Origin: Actinobacillus indolicus
Lineage (GTDB): Bacteria > Pseudomonadota > Gammaproteobacteria > Enterobacterales > Pasteurellaceae
Assembly: GCF_004519515.1 (NCBI RefSeq)
Contig: NZ_CP038145.1
Span: 620,001-684,000, forward strand
Direction of reading: 5' to 3'
Length of the DNA stretch: 64,000 bases
The position numbers were made by a program, and so were the translations under genes. Below the pieces are notes generated by a model. The model had not been told where the DNA came from, ran no database searches, and saw only the letters and a program-made list of their open reading frames with translations. Shown one piece after another: positions 8,524 to 17,311 of this stretch (the first letter of the stretch is position 1; every line of letters starts with the position of its first letter).

Positions 8524-8593
8524 GTAGGGGCGGGGTTTATCCCCGCCCGACACAATATCAGATTTAACGGGTGGGGATAAACCCCACCCCTAC
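8524..8593. repeat. REP-like pair, type B, copy 2 (malM-malS gap)
   Basis: Same as copy 1: GTAGGGGCGGGG hairpin on the left and GGGTGGGG hairpin ending CCCCTAC on the right, with a different AT-rich spacer between the two units. Confidence 0.88.
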
Positions 8594-8642
8594 AAATGAT
8601 AATAGGGAATAATTCCCTATTTCACCACACAAGGAAACCCAA

Positions 8643-10700
8643 ATGAAAAAATCACTACTTTGGCTTTCACTTTTTGCATCCGCTAGCCTTTCGGCAAATC
8701 AATGGCAGAGTGAACATTTCCCAACTTTTGAATCCAACGAAAAACTGCTCTACCAAGCGCACGCCCAGCTCAAAAAAGGCAATTATCCCTTCCAATTCTC
8801 ACTCAATCAACAATGCTACCAACCGCAAACCGCATTGAAATTAAATCAAGTCGTCAGCCTTGTGCCTTGCAAAGATCCTGCCGAATCTACCCGGCTGTTC
8901 CGTGACGGAAAATACAGCGTAGAAATTGATATGCGAAGTGGCACGCCAACGGCAAAATTGACTGTAGAGGCAACCAAAAGCGCTAATGAATTAGTCCAAG
9001 TTTGTCCGAAATGGGACGGCAAGCCGTTAGAGATTGAAGTTTCTAGCCTGTTCAAAGACGGAGAAACCGTGCGAGATTTCTATTCAGGTAATACAGCAAA
9101 AGTGCAAAATGGAAAAGTCATTATGGCACCGTCCGCAGACAGTAACGGCTTATTGCTCTTAGAACCGGCGCAAGCGGTTAAATCTGAGCCGATTTTTACT
9201 TGGAAAAACGCCACTGTTTATTTTGTTCTAACCGACCGCTTTTATAACGGCGATCCGAGCAACGACAACAGCTACGGACGTAAAAAAGACGGTAAAGACG
9301 AAATCGGCACTTTCCACGGCGGTGATTTGAAAGGACTGACACAAAAACTGGATTACTTACAACAACTCGGCGTAAATGCGATTTGGATCAGCTCGCCCCT
9401 TGAGCAAATTCACGGCTGGGTTGGTGGCGGTGAAAAAGGCGACTTCCCACACTACGCTTACCACGGCTACTACCACCAAGATTGGACGAAAATTGATGCC
9501 AATATGGGCAGTGAAGACGATCTGAAAACCTTTATTGACCAAGCCCATAAACGTGGCATTCGTGTTATTTTCGATATTGTGATGAACCACACCGGCTATG
9601 CGACGCTTGCCGATATGCAACAGTATGGCTTTGGCGCATTACATCTCAAAGGCGAAGACATTGAGAAAACGCTCGGCAAACATTGGACGAATTGGACACC
9701 AAAAGCAGGTCAAAACTGGCACTCGTTCAACAATTTAATTAACTTTAGCGATAAAGAAGCGTGGCAAAAATGGTGGGGCAAGGCGTGGCTTCGTTCCGAC
9801 ATCGGTGATTACGACAGCCCGAAATTTGATGACCTGAAAATGTCGCTGGCATCGCTCCCTGACCTCAAAACCGAAAGCGAACAAGCGGTCGGATTGCCCG
9901 AATTTTTTGCAAATAAACCTGATACACAGGCTACATTCCGTGAAAATGCTAAAGTCCGCGATTATCTGATTGGTTGGCTGTCCAACTGGGTAGAAAAATA
10001 CGGCGTGGATGGTTTCCGTGTCGATACCGCTAAACACGTAGAAAAAAGCACTTGGTTGGAATTGAAACAATCAGCAGAAAAAGCCTTGGAAAAATGGCAA
10101 AAAGCTCATCCAAATCAATCCTTTGGCGATAAATTCTGGATGACGGGCGAGGCGTGGGGACACGGCGTTCATACCAGCGATTATTACAACAACGGCTTTG
10201 ATGCAATGATCAACTTCAGCTTCCAAGATCAAGCAAAAGAGGCACTCAGTTGCTTTGCCAAAATTGCCCCGACTTATCAACAAATGAGTGAAAAACTGAG
10301 CAATCTCAACGTGTTAAGCTATCTCTCTTCGCACGATACCCGCTTGTTCTTCCACGATGACAGCCAAAATAATGTCGATAAACAGAAAACTGCAGGCAGT
10401 TTATTGCTTCTCTCACCGGGCGCAGTACAAATTTATTACGGCGATGAAAGTGGTCGAAAATTCGGAGCAACAGGATCGGATCCAATTCAAGGCACAAGAT
10501 CGGATATGAACTGGCAGGATTTGGCAAAAAGCACCGAGCATCAAGCCTTGATGAAACATTGGCAAACCCTTGCAAAATTCCGCCAACATCACACTGCTAT
10601 TGGTAACGGCGAACAAAAAATCCTCGAAACCAGCAAATACTTTGCATTTTCTCGACAAGATGGAAAAGACAAAGTGATGATTGTTTGGGCGGGGAAATAG
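8643..10700 (+). CDS. malS: Periplasmic alpha-amylase MalS
   Basis: GH13 alpha-amylase of 685 residues (676 in E. coli MalS). A signal peptide (MKKSLLWLSLFASASLSA) points to the periplasm, where MalS shortens dextrins that enter through LamB. An N-terminal domain of about 185 residues precedes the barrel, which opens with ATVYFVLTDRFYNGDPSNDN. Catalytic residues are visible: nucleophile D461 in GFRVDTAKH, acid/base E503 in TGEAW and the third aspartate D565 in SSHDT. Four cysteines in the N-terminal part (C58, C76, C121 and, in the barrel, C537) could form disulphides. Last gene of the malK-lamB-malM-malS operon. E. coli malS lies elsewhere, so here the whole path is in one locus. Confidence 0.95.
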   Translation: MKKSLLWLSLFASASLSANQWQSEHFPTFESNEKLLYQAHAQLKKGNYPFQFSLNQQCYQPQTALKLNQVVSLVPCKDPAESTRLFRDGKYSVEIDMRSGTPTAKLTVEATKSANELVQVCPKWDGKPLEIEVSSLFKDGETVRDFYSGNTAKVQNGKVIMAPSADSNGLLLLEPAQAVKSEPIFTWKNATVYFVLTDRFYNGDPSNDNSYGRKKDGKDEIGTFHGGDLKGLTQKLDYLQQLGVNAIWISSPLEQIHGWVGGGEKGDFPHYAYHGYYHQDWTKIDANMGSEDDLKTFIDQAHKRGIRVIFDIVMNHTGYATLADMQQYGFGALHLKGEDIEKTLGKHWTNWTPKAGQNWHSFNNLINFSDKEAWQKWWGKAWLRSDIGDYDSPKFDDLKMSLASLPDLKTESEQAVGLPEFFANKPDTQATFRENAKVRDYLIGWLSNWVEKYGVDGFRVDTAKHVEKSTWLELKQSAEKALEKWQKAHPNQSFGDKFWMTGEAWGHGVHTSDYYNNGFDAMINFSFQDQAKEALSCFAKIAPTYQQMSEKLSNLNVLSYLSSHDTRLFFHDDSQNNVDKQKTAGSLLLLSPGAVQIYYGDESGRKFGATGSDPIQGTRSDMNWQDLAKSTEHQALMKHWQTLAKFRQHHTAIGNGEQKILETSKYFAFSRQDGKDKVMIVWAGK

Positions 10701-10705
10701 AGATA

Positions 10706-10735
10706 AAAAATGCCATACTGTTGTATGGCATTTTT
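10706..10735. terminator. Bidirectional terminator between malS and grxA
   Basis: AAAAATGCCATA-CTGTTG-TATGGCATTTTT, a 12-bp stem with A and T tracts on the two sides, between convergent genes. The grxA stop codon starts 2 bp past it. Confidence 0.9.
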
Positions 10736-10736
10736 G

Positions 10737-11000
10737 TTAGAGAGAAATATCGAATTTTTCTTTTACTAGCGGTGCAAAATCTGAATATCCACCAACGTGA
10801 ACATCATCTAAAAAGATTTGTGGCACGGTTGCAACAGGCTTACCTACACGCGGTTCTAAATCTTGTTTTTCGATACCTTCTGCGATCATATCAACAAATT
10901 TAAAATCGAAATCAGGCAATTCTGCTTTCATTTTTTCTGCAAGCTGTTTTGCTCGAACACAATAAGGGCAACTTAGTCGGCCGTAAATTTCTACAAACAT
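10737..11000 (-). CDS. grxA: Glutaredoxin 1
   Basis: Small glutathione-dependent disulphide reductase, 87 residues (85 in E. coli). The redox pair is C11-P-Y-C14 (MFVEIYGRLSCPYCVR), with the cis-proline stretch VATVPQIFLDD and VGGYSDF, which bind glutathione. It reduces ribonucleotide reductase and other cytoplasmic targets. The frame extends nine codons upstream, but the internal ATG at 11000 gives the normal N-terminus and has GGAGA seven bases before it. It lies 45 bp after typA on the same strand, with a stem-loop between them. Confidence 0.93.
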   Translation of the reverse strand: MFVEIYGRLSCPYCVRAKQLAEKMKAELPDFDFKFVDMIAEGIEKQDLEPRVGKPVATVPQIFLDDVHVGGYSDFAPLVKEKFDISL

Positions 11001-11017
11001 ATTCAATCTCCTATAAT

Positions 11018-11039
11018 TTAGGGGCATTTCAGCCCCTAA
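11018..11039 (-). terminator. Hairpin between typA and grxA
   Basis: TTAGGGGC-ATTTCA-GCCCCTAA, an 8-bp stem six bases after the typA stop codon. The T-run is weak, so read-through into grxA is possible. Confidence 0.6.
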
Positions 11040-11045
11040 TTTTCA

Positions 11046-12893
11046 TTATTTCGTACTGGTACTTGTCGTGGTACGACTTGCACGTTTACGTTCTACTTCT
11101 GTCAGTAATTTTTTACGAACACGAACAGAAGCTGGGGTCACTTCGACTAACTCATCGTCATCGATAAATTCTAACGCTTGTTCTAGCGTCATTCTTACTG
11201 GCGTAGTGAGTGTTAACGCATCATCTTTACCCGATGCACGCATATTGGTGAGTTTTTTACCTTCTAATGCGTTTACTGTTAAGTCATTTGAACGGCTGTG
11301 AATACCAATGACTTGCCCTTCATAAATTTCTGCACCGTGATCGATCATTAATTTACCACGATCTTGTAATGCATAAAGTGAGTAAGCCAGAGCTTTACCT
11401 GTGCCGTTTGAAATTAATACGCCGTTAATACGCTGACCGATTTCACCTGGTTTTACATCGTCATAGTGGCTGAAGCTTGAGTAAAGTAAGCCTGTGCCTG
11501 ATGTCATTGTCATAAATTCGTTACGGAAACCAATTAAACCACGGCTTGGGATAATGTATTCTAAACGAGTACGACCTTTACCATCTGGAACCATATCACG
11601 CACTTCACCTTTGCGGATACCTAAGGCTTCCATCACAGAACCTTGGTGCTGTTCTTCAATATCAATAGTTACTTGCTCAAACGGCTCTTGTTTACGGCCA
11701 TCGATCTCTTTAAAGATAACTTTTGGACGAGATACCGCTAATTCATAGCCTTCACGACGCATATTTTCAATTAACACAGACAAGTGCAATTCACCACGAC
11801 CCGATACGCTGAAAATATCAGAGTCATCGGTTTCTTCTACGCGTAATGCCACGTTGTGAACAAGCTCTTTCTTCAAACGTTCTAAAATTTGACGAGAGGT
11901 AACAAACTTACCTTCTTGTCCTGCAAACGGAGAGGTATTTACACAGAAGAACATGGTTACGGTTGGTTCATCAACCGATAAAGCAGGTAACGCTTCTACG
12001 TTGTTAACATCACAAAGGGTATCTGAAATGTTTAATTCGCCCAAACCGGTAATTGCAATGATGTCGCCTGCATAAGCTTCGGTGGCTTCATAGCGTTGTA
12101 AACCTAAGTGGCCTAACACTTGGCCGATACGGCCATTACGAGTTTTACCTTCTGAATCAATCACAGTGACAGGCTGATTTGGTTTAACCGTACCACGTTT
12201 GATACGACCGATACCGATAACACCTAAATATTTGCTGTAATCCAACTGCGAAATTTGCATTTGGAATGGCGCATCTAGCTCAACATCTGGCGGAGAAACG
12301 TGTTCTACGATGGCTTCAAAGAGTGGATCCATGTTTGGTGCAAGATCCTCATGTTCTAAACCAGCCACGCCGTTTAATGCAGAAGCATAAATAATTGGGA
12401 AGTCTAACTGTTCATCCGTTGCACCAAGGTTTACGAATAAATCAAACACTTGATCCACAACCCAATCAGGACGCGCACCTGGGCGGTCAACTTTGTTGAT
12501 AACCACGATTGGTTTTAAACCGTGAGAGAACGCTTTTTGGGTTACGAAACGGGTTTGTGGCATTGGACCGTCAAAGGCATCAACCACAAGTAATACCGAA
12601 TCCACCATGGAAAGTACACGCTCAACTTCACCACCGAAGTCCGCGTGTCCTGGGGTATCTACGATATTGATACGATAGCCATTCCAGTTAATTGCGGTAT
12701 TTTTCGCGAGAATGGTAATACCACGCTCTTTCTCAAGATCGTTTGAGTCCATAACACGCTCATCGACATCACCACGAGAAGTATCTAATGTGCCTGAAAG
12801 TTTTAATAATTTATCAACGAGAGTGGTTTTGCCGTGGTCAACGTGGGCAATGATTGCGATATTACGCAATTTTTGAGTATCTAATTGTTGCAT
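11046..12893 (-). CDS. typA: Ribosome-associated GTPase TypA/BipA
   Basis: Translational GTPase of 615 residues (607 in E. coli), related to EF-G and LepA. It binds 70S ribosomes and aids 50S assembly, mainly at low temperature. The G1 loop is AHVDHGKTT at residues 16-24, followed by the switch II region DTPGHADFGGEV and the G4 motif NKVD. The C-terminal domain carries GRGELHLSVLIENMRREG and the BipA-type stretch TRLEYIIPSRGLIGFRNEF. The open frame runs 26 codons further upstream, across a CRP-like site. ATG 12893 is preferred because it gives the family start MQQLDTQKLRNIAI. The ribosome-binding site is weak (AAAGAAA). Confidence 0.95.
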   Translation of the reverse strand: MQQLDTQKLRNIAIIAHVDHGKTTLVDKLLKLSGTLDTSRGDVDERVMDSNDLEKERGITILAKNTAINWNGYRINIVDTPGHADFGGEVERVLSMVDSVLLVVDAFDGPMPQTRFVTQKAFSHGLKPIVVINKVDRPGARPDWVVDQVFDLFVNLGATDEQLDFPIIYASALNGVAGLEHEDLAPNMDPLFEAIVEHVSPPDVELDAPFQMQISQLDYSKYLGVIGIGRIKRGTVKPNQPVTVIDSEGKTRNGRIGQVLGHLGLQRYEATEAYAGDIIAITGLGELNISDTLCDVNNVEALPALSVDEPTVTMFFCVNTSPFAGQEGKFVTSRQILERLKKELVHNVALRVEETDDSDIFSVSGRGELHLSVLIENMRREGYELAVSRPKVIFKEIDGRKQEPFEQVTIDIEEQHQGSVMEALGIRKGEVRDMVPDGKGRTRLEYIIPSRGLIGFRNEFMTMTSGTGLLYSSFSHYDDVKPGEIGQRINGVLISNGTGKALAYSLYALQDRGKLMIDHGAEIYEGQVIGIHSRSNDLTVNALEGKKLTNMRASGKDDALTLTTPVRMTLEQALEFIDDDELVEVTPASVRVRKKLLTEVERKRASRTTTSTSTK

Positions 12894-12925
12894 TGAAATT
12901 TCTTTATTTTTGAAAGTATAAAAAT

Positions 12926-12941
12926 GGTGGGATACCCCACC
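12926..12941 (-). promoter_or_regulatory. Stem-loop in the probable typA leader
   Basis: GGTGGG-ATAC-CCCACC, a 6-bp G/C-rich stem 32 bp upstream of the typA start, on the side that would be transcribed as leader. Function unknown; a translation-control role is only a suggestion. Confidence 0.35.
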
Positions 12942-12956
12942 AGACGAATCCTGAAT

Positions 12957-12972
12957 TGTGATAGAGATCACA
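12957..12972. promoter_or_regulatory. CRP site between typA and luxS
   Basis: TGTGATAGAGATCACA, a full match to TGTGA-N6-TCACA. It lies 64 bp from the typA start and 165 bp from the luxS start. The spacing to typA favours control of that gene. Confidence 0.7.
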
Positions 12973-13017
12973 AAAAGACGGGCGATTATACAGAATTTTC
13001 GCCAAACTGACTAGAAA

Positions 13018-13075
13018 GCAAGCGGTCAGATTGGCGTAAAAATTTGCAAATTATTTCGAATAACTTACCGCTTGT
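13018..13075. repeat. Inverted pair of DNA-uptake signals upstream of luxS
   Basis: GCAAGCGGTC at 13018 (one mismatch to the ACAAGCGGT core) and ACCGCTTGT at 13067-13075 face each other around a TTTGCAAA stretch. Such pairs recur in this window, mostly in gaps. Confidence 0.75.
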
Positions 13076-13099
13076 ATGAAAACTCAGGCTTAAATAGGC

Positions 13100-13105
13100 T
13101 ATAAT
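13100..13105 (+). promoter_or_regulatory. Probable -10 box of luxS
   Basis: TATAAT in GGCTATAATCCC, 32 bp before the luxS start codon. No good -35 hexamer is seen at 16-18 bp; the best nearby candidate is poor. Confidence 0.5.
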
Positions 13106-13137
13106 CCCTAAATAATTTTATTTATTGGAGAATCGTT

Positions 13138-13647
13138 ATGCCTTTACTAGATAGTTTTAAAGTGGATCACACTAAAATGAATGCCCCAGCGGTACGTGTT
13201 GCAAAAACCATGACAACCCCGAAGGGCGATACCATTACTGTATTTGATTTACGTTTTGTCCACCCGAACATTGAGATTTTATCGCCACGTGGTATTCATA
13301 CGATGGAGCATCTATTTGCGGGTTTTATGCGTGATCACTTAAATAGCGAGAGCGTTGAAATTATTGATATTTCGCCGATGGGGTGTCGTACGGGATTTTA
13401 TATGTCGTTAATTGGTTCACCTTCAGCTGAAGAAGTAGCAAAAGCGTGGGAAGCCTCTATGCGTGATGCGTTAGAGAAAGTACCGGATGAGTCTAAAATC
13501 CCTGAATTAAACGAATATCAATGTGGCTCTTATAAAGAACACTCTTTAGCCGATGCACACGAAATCGCTCGTAATGTGTTAAAACAGCCGATTGGCGTGA
13601 ATCGTAACGAAGATTTGGCATTAGATGAGAAATTGTTAAATCCATAA
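13138..13647 (+). CDS. luxS: S-ribosylhomocysteine lyase LuxS (autoinducer-2 synthesis)
   Basis: Cleaves S-ribosylhomocysteine to homocysteine and DPD, the precursor of autoinducer 2, in the activated methyl cycle. 169 residues, normal length. Metal ligands are visible: H54 and H58 in the HTMEH motif and C129 in EYQCGSY. The catalytic base E57 and the conserved C83 (SPMGCRTGFY) are also present. The gene stands alone, with its own -10 box and a strong terminator just after it. GGAGAATCGTT precedes the ATG. Confidence 0.97.
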   Translation: MPLLDSFKVDHTKMNAPAVRVAKTMTTPKGDTITVFDLRFVHPNIEILSPRGIHTMEHLFAGFMRDHLNSESVEIIDISPMGCRTGFYMSLIGSPSAEEVAKAWEASMRDALEKVPDESKIPELNEYQCGSYKEHSLADAHEIARNVLKQPIGVNRNEDLALDEKLLNP

Positions 13648-13667
13648 TCGGTTATTTTCATTTTGCT

Positions 13668-13697
13668 CCCCCTGTATTCAGGGGGAATTTATTTTTT
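13668..13697 (+). terminator. Rho-independent terminator of luxS
   Basis: CCCCCTG-TATT-CAGGGGG (13668-13685) followed by AATTTATTTTTT. Confidence 0.9.
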
Positions 13698-13707
13698 AAG
13701 GAAAGTT

Positions 13708-15549
13708 ATGATAAACAAGCTTTTTGAATGGTTTGAAAGCCGAATCGATCCTTATCCCGACGATATTCCCCAAACACCGAAAGCGAAATTAATCCCGTTT
13801 ATTTGGAATGCCACTAAAGGCATGCGCCCTTATTTAGCCGCAGCGATTTTCTTTAGTGTGATTATCGGCGTGACCGATGCGGCGTTATTCCAATTTGTTG
13901 GGGAGATTGTCGATTGGGTCGGCAAGTACAGTCCGTCACAATTATTAGCGGAAAAATGGCACAGTATGTTATTTATGCTGTTTGTGATCGTACTTGGCTT
14001 TATCGCCACCTATCTCTACGCCAGTTTCCGTTTTCAAAGTATGCAGGGTGTGTTCCCGATGCGTTTACGTTGGAATTTCCACCGTTTAATGCTTGGGCAG
14101 AGCATGAGTTTCTACCAAAACGAATTTGCAGGACGAGTCTCTGCTAAAGTGATGCAAACAGCATTAGCCACACGGGACGTGGTGATGACCTTTATTGAAA
14201 TGGTGGTTTATGTGGTGATCTACTTCACCACATCCAGCGTCATTTTATTGCAATTCGATGCGTGGCTATTGCTACCTTTTATGCTTTGGGTGGTTGTACT
14301 CGGTGTGAGTGTCTGGTTCTTTGTGCCACGTTTGGCAAAGGCATCTCAAGAGCAGTCCGATGCCCGTAGTTTAATGACTGGACGGATTACCGATGCTTAT
14401 TCGAATATTGCGACGGTCAAACTGTTCTCTCACGGCAAACGTGAATCCAGCTACGTGAAAGAATCCATGGAAGAGTTTATGACCACAGTGCATAAACAGA
14501 TGCGTTTGGTAACCCTGATTGACACCATTACGTATATCAATGCTGTAACTTTAATTATTTTTTCTGCAGCAATGGGATTATTGCTGTGGGGAAATGCACT
14601 GATTACCGCAGGGGCAATCGCGACATCTATGGCATTAGCTTTACGCTTGAAAGGGTTGGCGCAATGGATTATGTGGGAGTTTGCTAGTCTGTTTGAGCAT
14701 ATCGGCACAGTACAAGACGGCATGGGAACGCTGTCTAAACCGCATACCATTGTCGATAGTCCGAATGCGAAACCATTGACCGTTGAACAAGGCGATATTC
14801 GTTTTGAAAACGTCGATTTTGCTTATAGCGAAAATAAGCCGTTACTGAAAAAATTCGATTTACATATTAAAGCGGGCGAAAAAGTCGGCTTAGTAGGGCG
14901 TAGCGGTGCGGGTAAATCCACGCTCACCAATTTGTTACTGCGGTTCTATGATGTGCAAAGTGGTTCAGTTAAAGTAGATGGGCAAGATGTCCGTGATGTC
15001 ACTCAAGAGAGCTTGCGCTCGCAAATCGGTTTGGTGACGCAAGATACCTCTTTGCTTCACCGTTCTGTGCGTGAAAATCTGATGTACGGTCGTCCGACGG
15101 CAACGGAAGAAGAGATGTTACGTGCAGTTGAGCGTGCTTCTGCGGCGGATTTCATTCCTTATTTAACCGATGCCAAAGGCAGAACAGGTTACGATGCACA
15201 CGTCGGTGAACGTGGTGTAAAACTCTCAGGCGGACAACGCCAACGTATTGCGATTGCCCGAGTGATGTTGAAAGATGCACCGATTTTGCTACTGGATGAA
15301 GCGACCAGTGCTTTAGATTCAGAAGTGGAAGTGGCAATTCAAGAGAACTTAACCGAACTGATGGAAGGCAAAACCGTGGTAGCGATTGCTCACCGTTTAT
15401 CGACCATTATGGCGATGGATCGCTTAATTGTGTTAGACAAAGGCGAAATTGTCGAACAAGGCAGCCACGAAGAACTACTCGCGTTAAACGGTGTTTATGC
15501 AAAACTTTGGGCACACCAAAGTGGCGGGTTCTTACCGGAAGAAGTGTAG
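13708..15549 (+). CDS. ABC exporter, fused membrane and ATPase domains (MsbA/multidrug type)
   Basis: Half-transporter of 613 residues from the chosen start. Residues 1-335 hold about six membrane spans of the type IV exporter fold. The ATPase part has Walker A GRSGAGKST (397-405), the signature LSGGQ (506-510), Walker B ILLLDE (526-531) and the switch histidine in AIAHRLST. The export substrate is not shown by the sequence; the closest general class is COG1132 multidrug/lipid exporters. It lacks the context that would make it MsbA itself (no lpxK beside it). The frame opens upstream inside the luxS terminator, so the ATG at 13708 with AAGGAAAG before it is chosen. Probably transcribed alone. 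Confidence 0.88.
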   Translation: MINKLFEWFESRIDPYPDDIPQTPKAKLIPFIWNATKGMRPYLAAAIFFSVIIGVTDAALFQFVGEIVDWVGKYSPSQLLAEKWHSMLFMLFVIVLGFIATYLYASFRFQSMQGVFPMRLRWNFHRLMLGQSMSFYQNEFAGRVSAKVMQTALATRDVVMTFIEMVVYVVIYFTTSSVILLQFDAWLLLPFMLWVVVLGVSVWFFVPRLAKASQEQSDARSLMTGRITDAYSNIATVKLFSHGKRESSYVKESMEEFMTTVHKQMRLVTLIDTITYINAVTLIIFSAAMGLLLWGNALITAGAIATSMALALRLKGLAQWIMWEFASLFEHIGTVQDGMGTLSKPHTIVDSPNAKPLTVEQGDIRFENVDFAYSENKPLLKKFDLHIKAGEKVGLVGRSGAGKSTLTNLLLRFYDVQSGSVKVDGQDVRDVTQESLRSQIGLVTQDTSLLHRSVRENLMYGRPTATEEEMLRAVERASAADFIPYLTDAKGRTGYDAHVGERGVKLSGGQRQRIAIARVMLKDAPILLLDEATSALDSEVEVAIQENLTELMEGKTVVAIAHRLSTIMAMDRLIVLDKGEIVEQGSHEELLALNGVYAKLWAHQSGGFLPEEV

Positions 15550-15606
15550 CAAGCGGTCGAATTTGCAGAGAAATTTGCAAATTTTTGATTGAAACTCACC
15601 GCTTGT
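15550..15606. repeat. Inverted pair of DNA-uptake signals after the ABC exporter gene
   Basis: CAAGCGGTC starts at the base after the exporter stop codon and is mirrored by ACCGCTTGT at 15598-15606, around TTTGCAGAGAAATTTGCAAA. Confidence 0.75.
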
Positions 15607-15632
15607 CGTTTGTGTAAATCCATTTTGATTTG

Positions 15633-15664
15633 AGCCGAAGTTTGCTAAACTTCGGCTTTATTAT
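15633..15664 (+). terminator. Terminator upstream of mltF
   Basis: AGCCGAAGTTT-GCT-AAACTTCGGCT (11-bp stem, 15633-15657) followed by TTATTATT. It ends the ABC exporter transcript. Confidence 0.88.
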
Positions 15665-15686
15665 TCATATTACAGAGATAACAAAT

Positions 15687-17150
15687 TTGAAAGGTCTAGC
15701 AATACGGCTGGTGGTTGGCATTGCGCTTTTACTGTGGGCTTGGGATATGGTATTTCCTTGGCAACAAGCGATGCAAGCGGAAGAAAATCGTTATACGCAG
15801 ATTCAGCAACGTAAAATGTTGAAGGTTGGTATGATTAATCACCCAATCTCGTATTTTATTGGTTCAGAAGGCACTGCGGGGATTGAATACGAACTGGCGA
15901 AAGCATTTTCTGATTACTTGGGCGTAAATTTAGAAGTAAAAACCTACAATAACAGTGAGCAACTTTTTAATGGACTTAAACAGAATGAAGTCGATATTGC
16001 AGCGGCTGGCTTACTCTATCAACCTGAAAATATAGAGAAGTTTCAAATTGGGCCGAGCTATTATTCAGCATCTTGGCAAGTGGTTTATAAAAAGGGTACT
16101 CAACGCCCTTATACCATTGATGATTTACAGGGGGAATTGTTAATTCCGTCAGGTTCGGCAGTGATTCCTATTTTGAGTGCCTTACAAGAGCGTCACCCTA
16201 AATTAACATGGAAAATCACTGATAATTTCACCCAAGAAGAGCTGTTATTGCAAGTGGCAGATGGCAAAATTCCATATACGGTGGCGGTTTCTATTGATGT
16301 TTCCGCAGCACAGCATATCAAGCCTGATGTTGCCGTTGGGTTTGACTTAACCGATGAAGAGCCTGTGGTATGGTATTTGCAAAATAGTGCTTATAGTGAA
16401 TTACAAGCTGCCGTATTGGCTTTTATGGACAATGCCAATGAAACAGGCTTAATCTCTCGTATTGAAGAGAAGTATTTCAATTATTTAAGCCGTTTTGACT
16501 ATGTGGATAGCCAAAGTTATCTCAAAGCCATTGAAAATGTCTTGCCGAAGTATCAACATCTCTTTGAAAAATACCGTGGAACATTAGAGTGGCAAATGTT
16601 GGCGGCGATTGCTTATCAAGAATCTCATTGGGATCCCTCAGCGACATCACCAACTGGGGTACGTGGTATGATGATGCTGACAAAAGATACCGCAGATCGA
16701 ATGAACGTGATGAATCGAACCAATGCAGAGCAAAGTGTGAAAGCAGGTTCAGACTATTTACATTTATTAATGAATCAACTGCCACAAAGTATTGCAGCCG
16801 AAGATCGTATTTGGTTTAGTTTAGCGGCATATAATATGGGTATGGGGCATTTAATTGATGTACGCTGTTTAACGAAGCAGTTAGGGGGCGATCCTGATAA
16901 TTGGCTTGATGTGAAGAAGCATTTACCGTTATTGGCGGAAAAACGCTATTATAGTCAGCTCAAATATGGCTATGCACGTGGCTTTGAAGCATTTCAGTAC
17001 GTTGAAAATATCCGTCGTTACTACAATAGCATTATGAATCATCAGCGCGTTAAAGAGCAAGAAAACCAAAGCCGTCAGTTACAAGAAAATACTGATGCCA
17101 ATTTAGAAGTCAATTATGCGCCGGTAACATTGGAAAATAACAATAAATAA
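15687..17150 (+). CDS. mltF: Membrane-bound lytic murein transglycosylase F
   Basis: Cleaves glycan strands of peptidoglycan to form 1,6-anhydro ends. 487 residues from the chosen start. An N-terminal hydrophobic segment (residues 4-24) acts as membrane anchor or signal. Residues 43-265 form a periplasmic amino-acid-binding-type (SBP family 3) domain, the regulatory half of MltF. The SLT domain follows, with catalytic E312 in AYQESHWDP and GVRGMMMLT. The open frame begins further left, inside the terminator stem, so the TTG at 15687 is the likely start; TTG use and the weak AGAGA upstream suggest modest translation. A tiny basic protein gene follows 12 bp later. Confidence 0.9.
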   Translation: MKGLAIRLVVGIALLLWAWDMVFPWQQAMQAEENRYTQIQQRKMLKVGMINHPISYFIGSEGTAGIEYELAKAFSDYLGVNLEVKTYNNSEQLFNGLKQNEVDIAAAGLLYQPENIEKFQIGPSYYSASWQVVYKKGTQRPYTIDDLQGELLIPSGSAVIPILSALQERHPKLTWKITDNFTQEELLLQVADGKIPYTVAVSIDVSAAQHIKPDVAVGFDLTDEEPVVWYLQNSAYSELQAAVLAFMDNANETGLISRIEEKYFNYLSRFDYVDSQSYLKAIENVLPKYQHLFEKYRGTLEWQMLAAIAYQESHWDPSATSPTGVRGMMMLTKDTADRMNVMNRTNAEQSVKAGSDYLHLLMNQLPQSIAAEDRIWFSLAAYNMGMGHLIDVRCLTKQLGGDPDNWLDVKKHLPLLAEKRYYSQLKYGYARGFEAFQYVENIRRYYNSIMNHQRVKEQENQSRQLQENTDANLEVNYAPVTLENNNK

Positions 17151-17162
17151 GGAATTTACATT

Positions 17163-17303
17163 ATGAGAAAACGTAAATTAAAACAACGTGTTAGACGTTT
17201 AAATAGCAATAAATCTCGCCGTATTTTACATATTTATCGATTAAAGCGCCGAATCGCTGAACGTCGTCGAATTGGTTTTGTGATTTTAGAGCAACAGTGC
17301 TAA
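17163..17303 (+). CDS. 46-residue Arg/Lys-rich protein, unrecognised
   Basis: Begins MRKRKLKQRVRRLNSNKSRR and ends FVILEQQC. About 20 of 46 residues are Arg or Lys. AAGGAA stands nine to fourteen bases before the ATG, and the gene lies 12 bp after the mltF stop codon, so it is likely co-transcribed. Codon use is like that of neighbours. The highly basic content suggests contact with RNA, DNA or anionic lipid; that is inference. Its size and composition recall enterobacterial YciY, but I cannot establish homology by eye. Ends in a lone cysteine. Confidence 0.6.
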   Translation: MRKRKLKQRVRRLNSNKSRRILHIYRLKRRIAERRRIGFVILEQQC

Positions 17304-17311
17304 TTTATTCT

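Noticed and set aside
12894..12971. Extended typA start 26 codons upstream
   Set aside because: It begins inside a CRP palindrome and crosses a stem-loop; the added residues are not TypA-like.
13708..15549. Calling the ABC exporter msbA
   Set aside because: General exporter motifs do not separate MsbA from multidrug half-transporters, and lpxK is not next to it.
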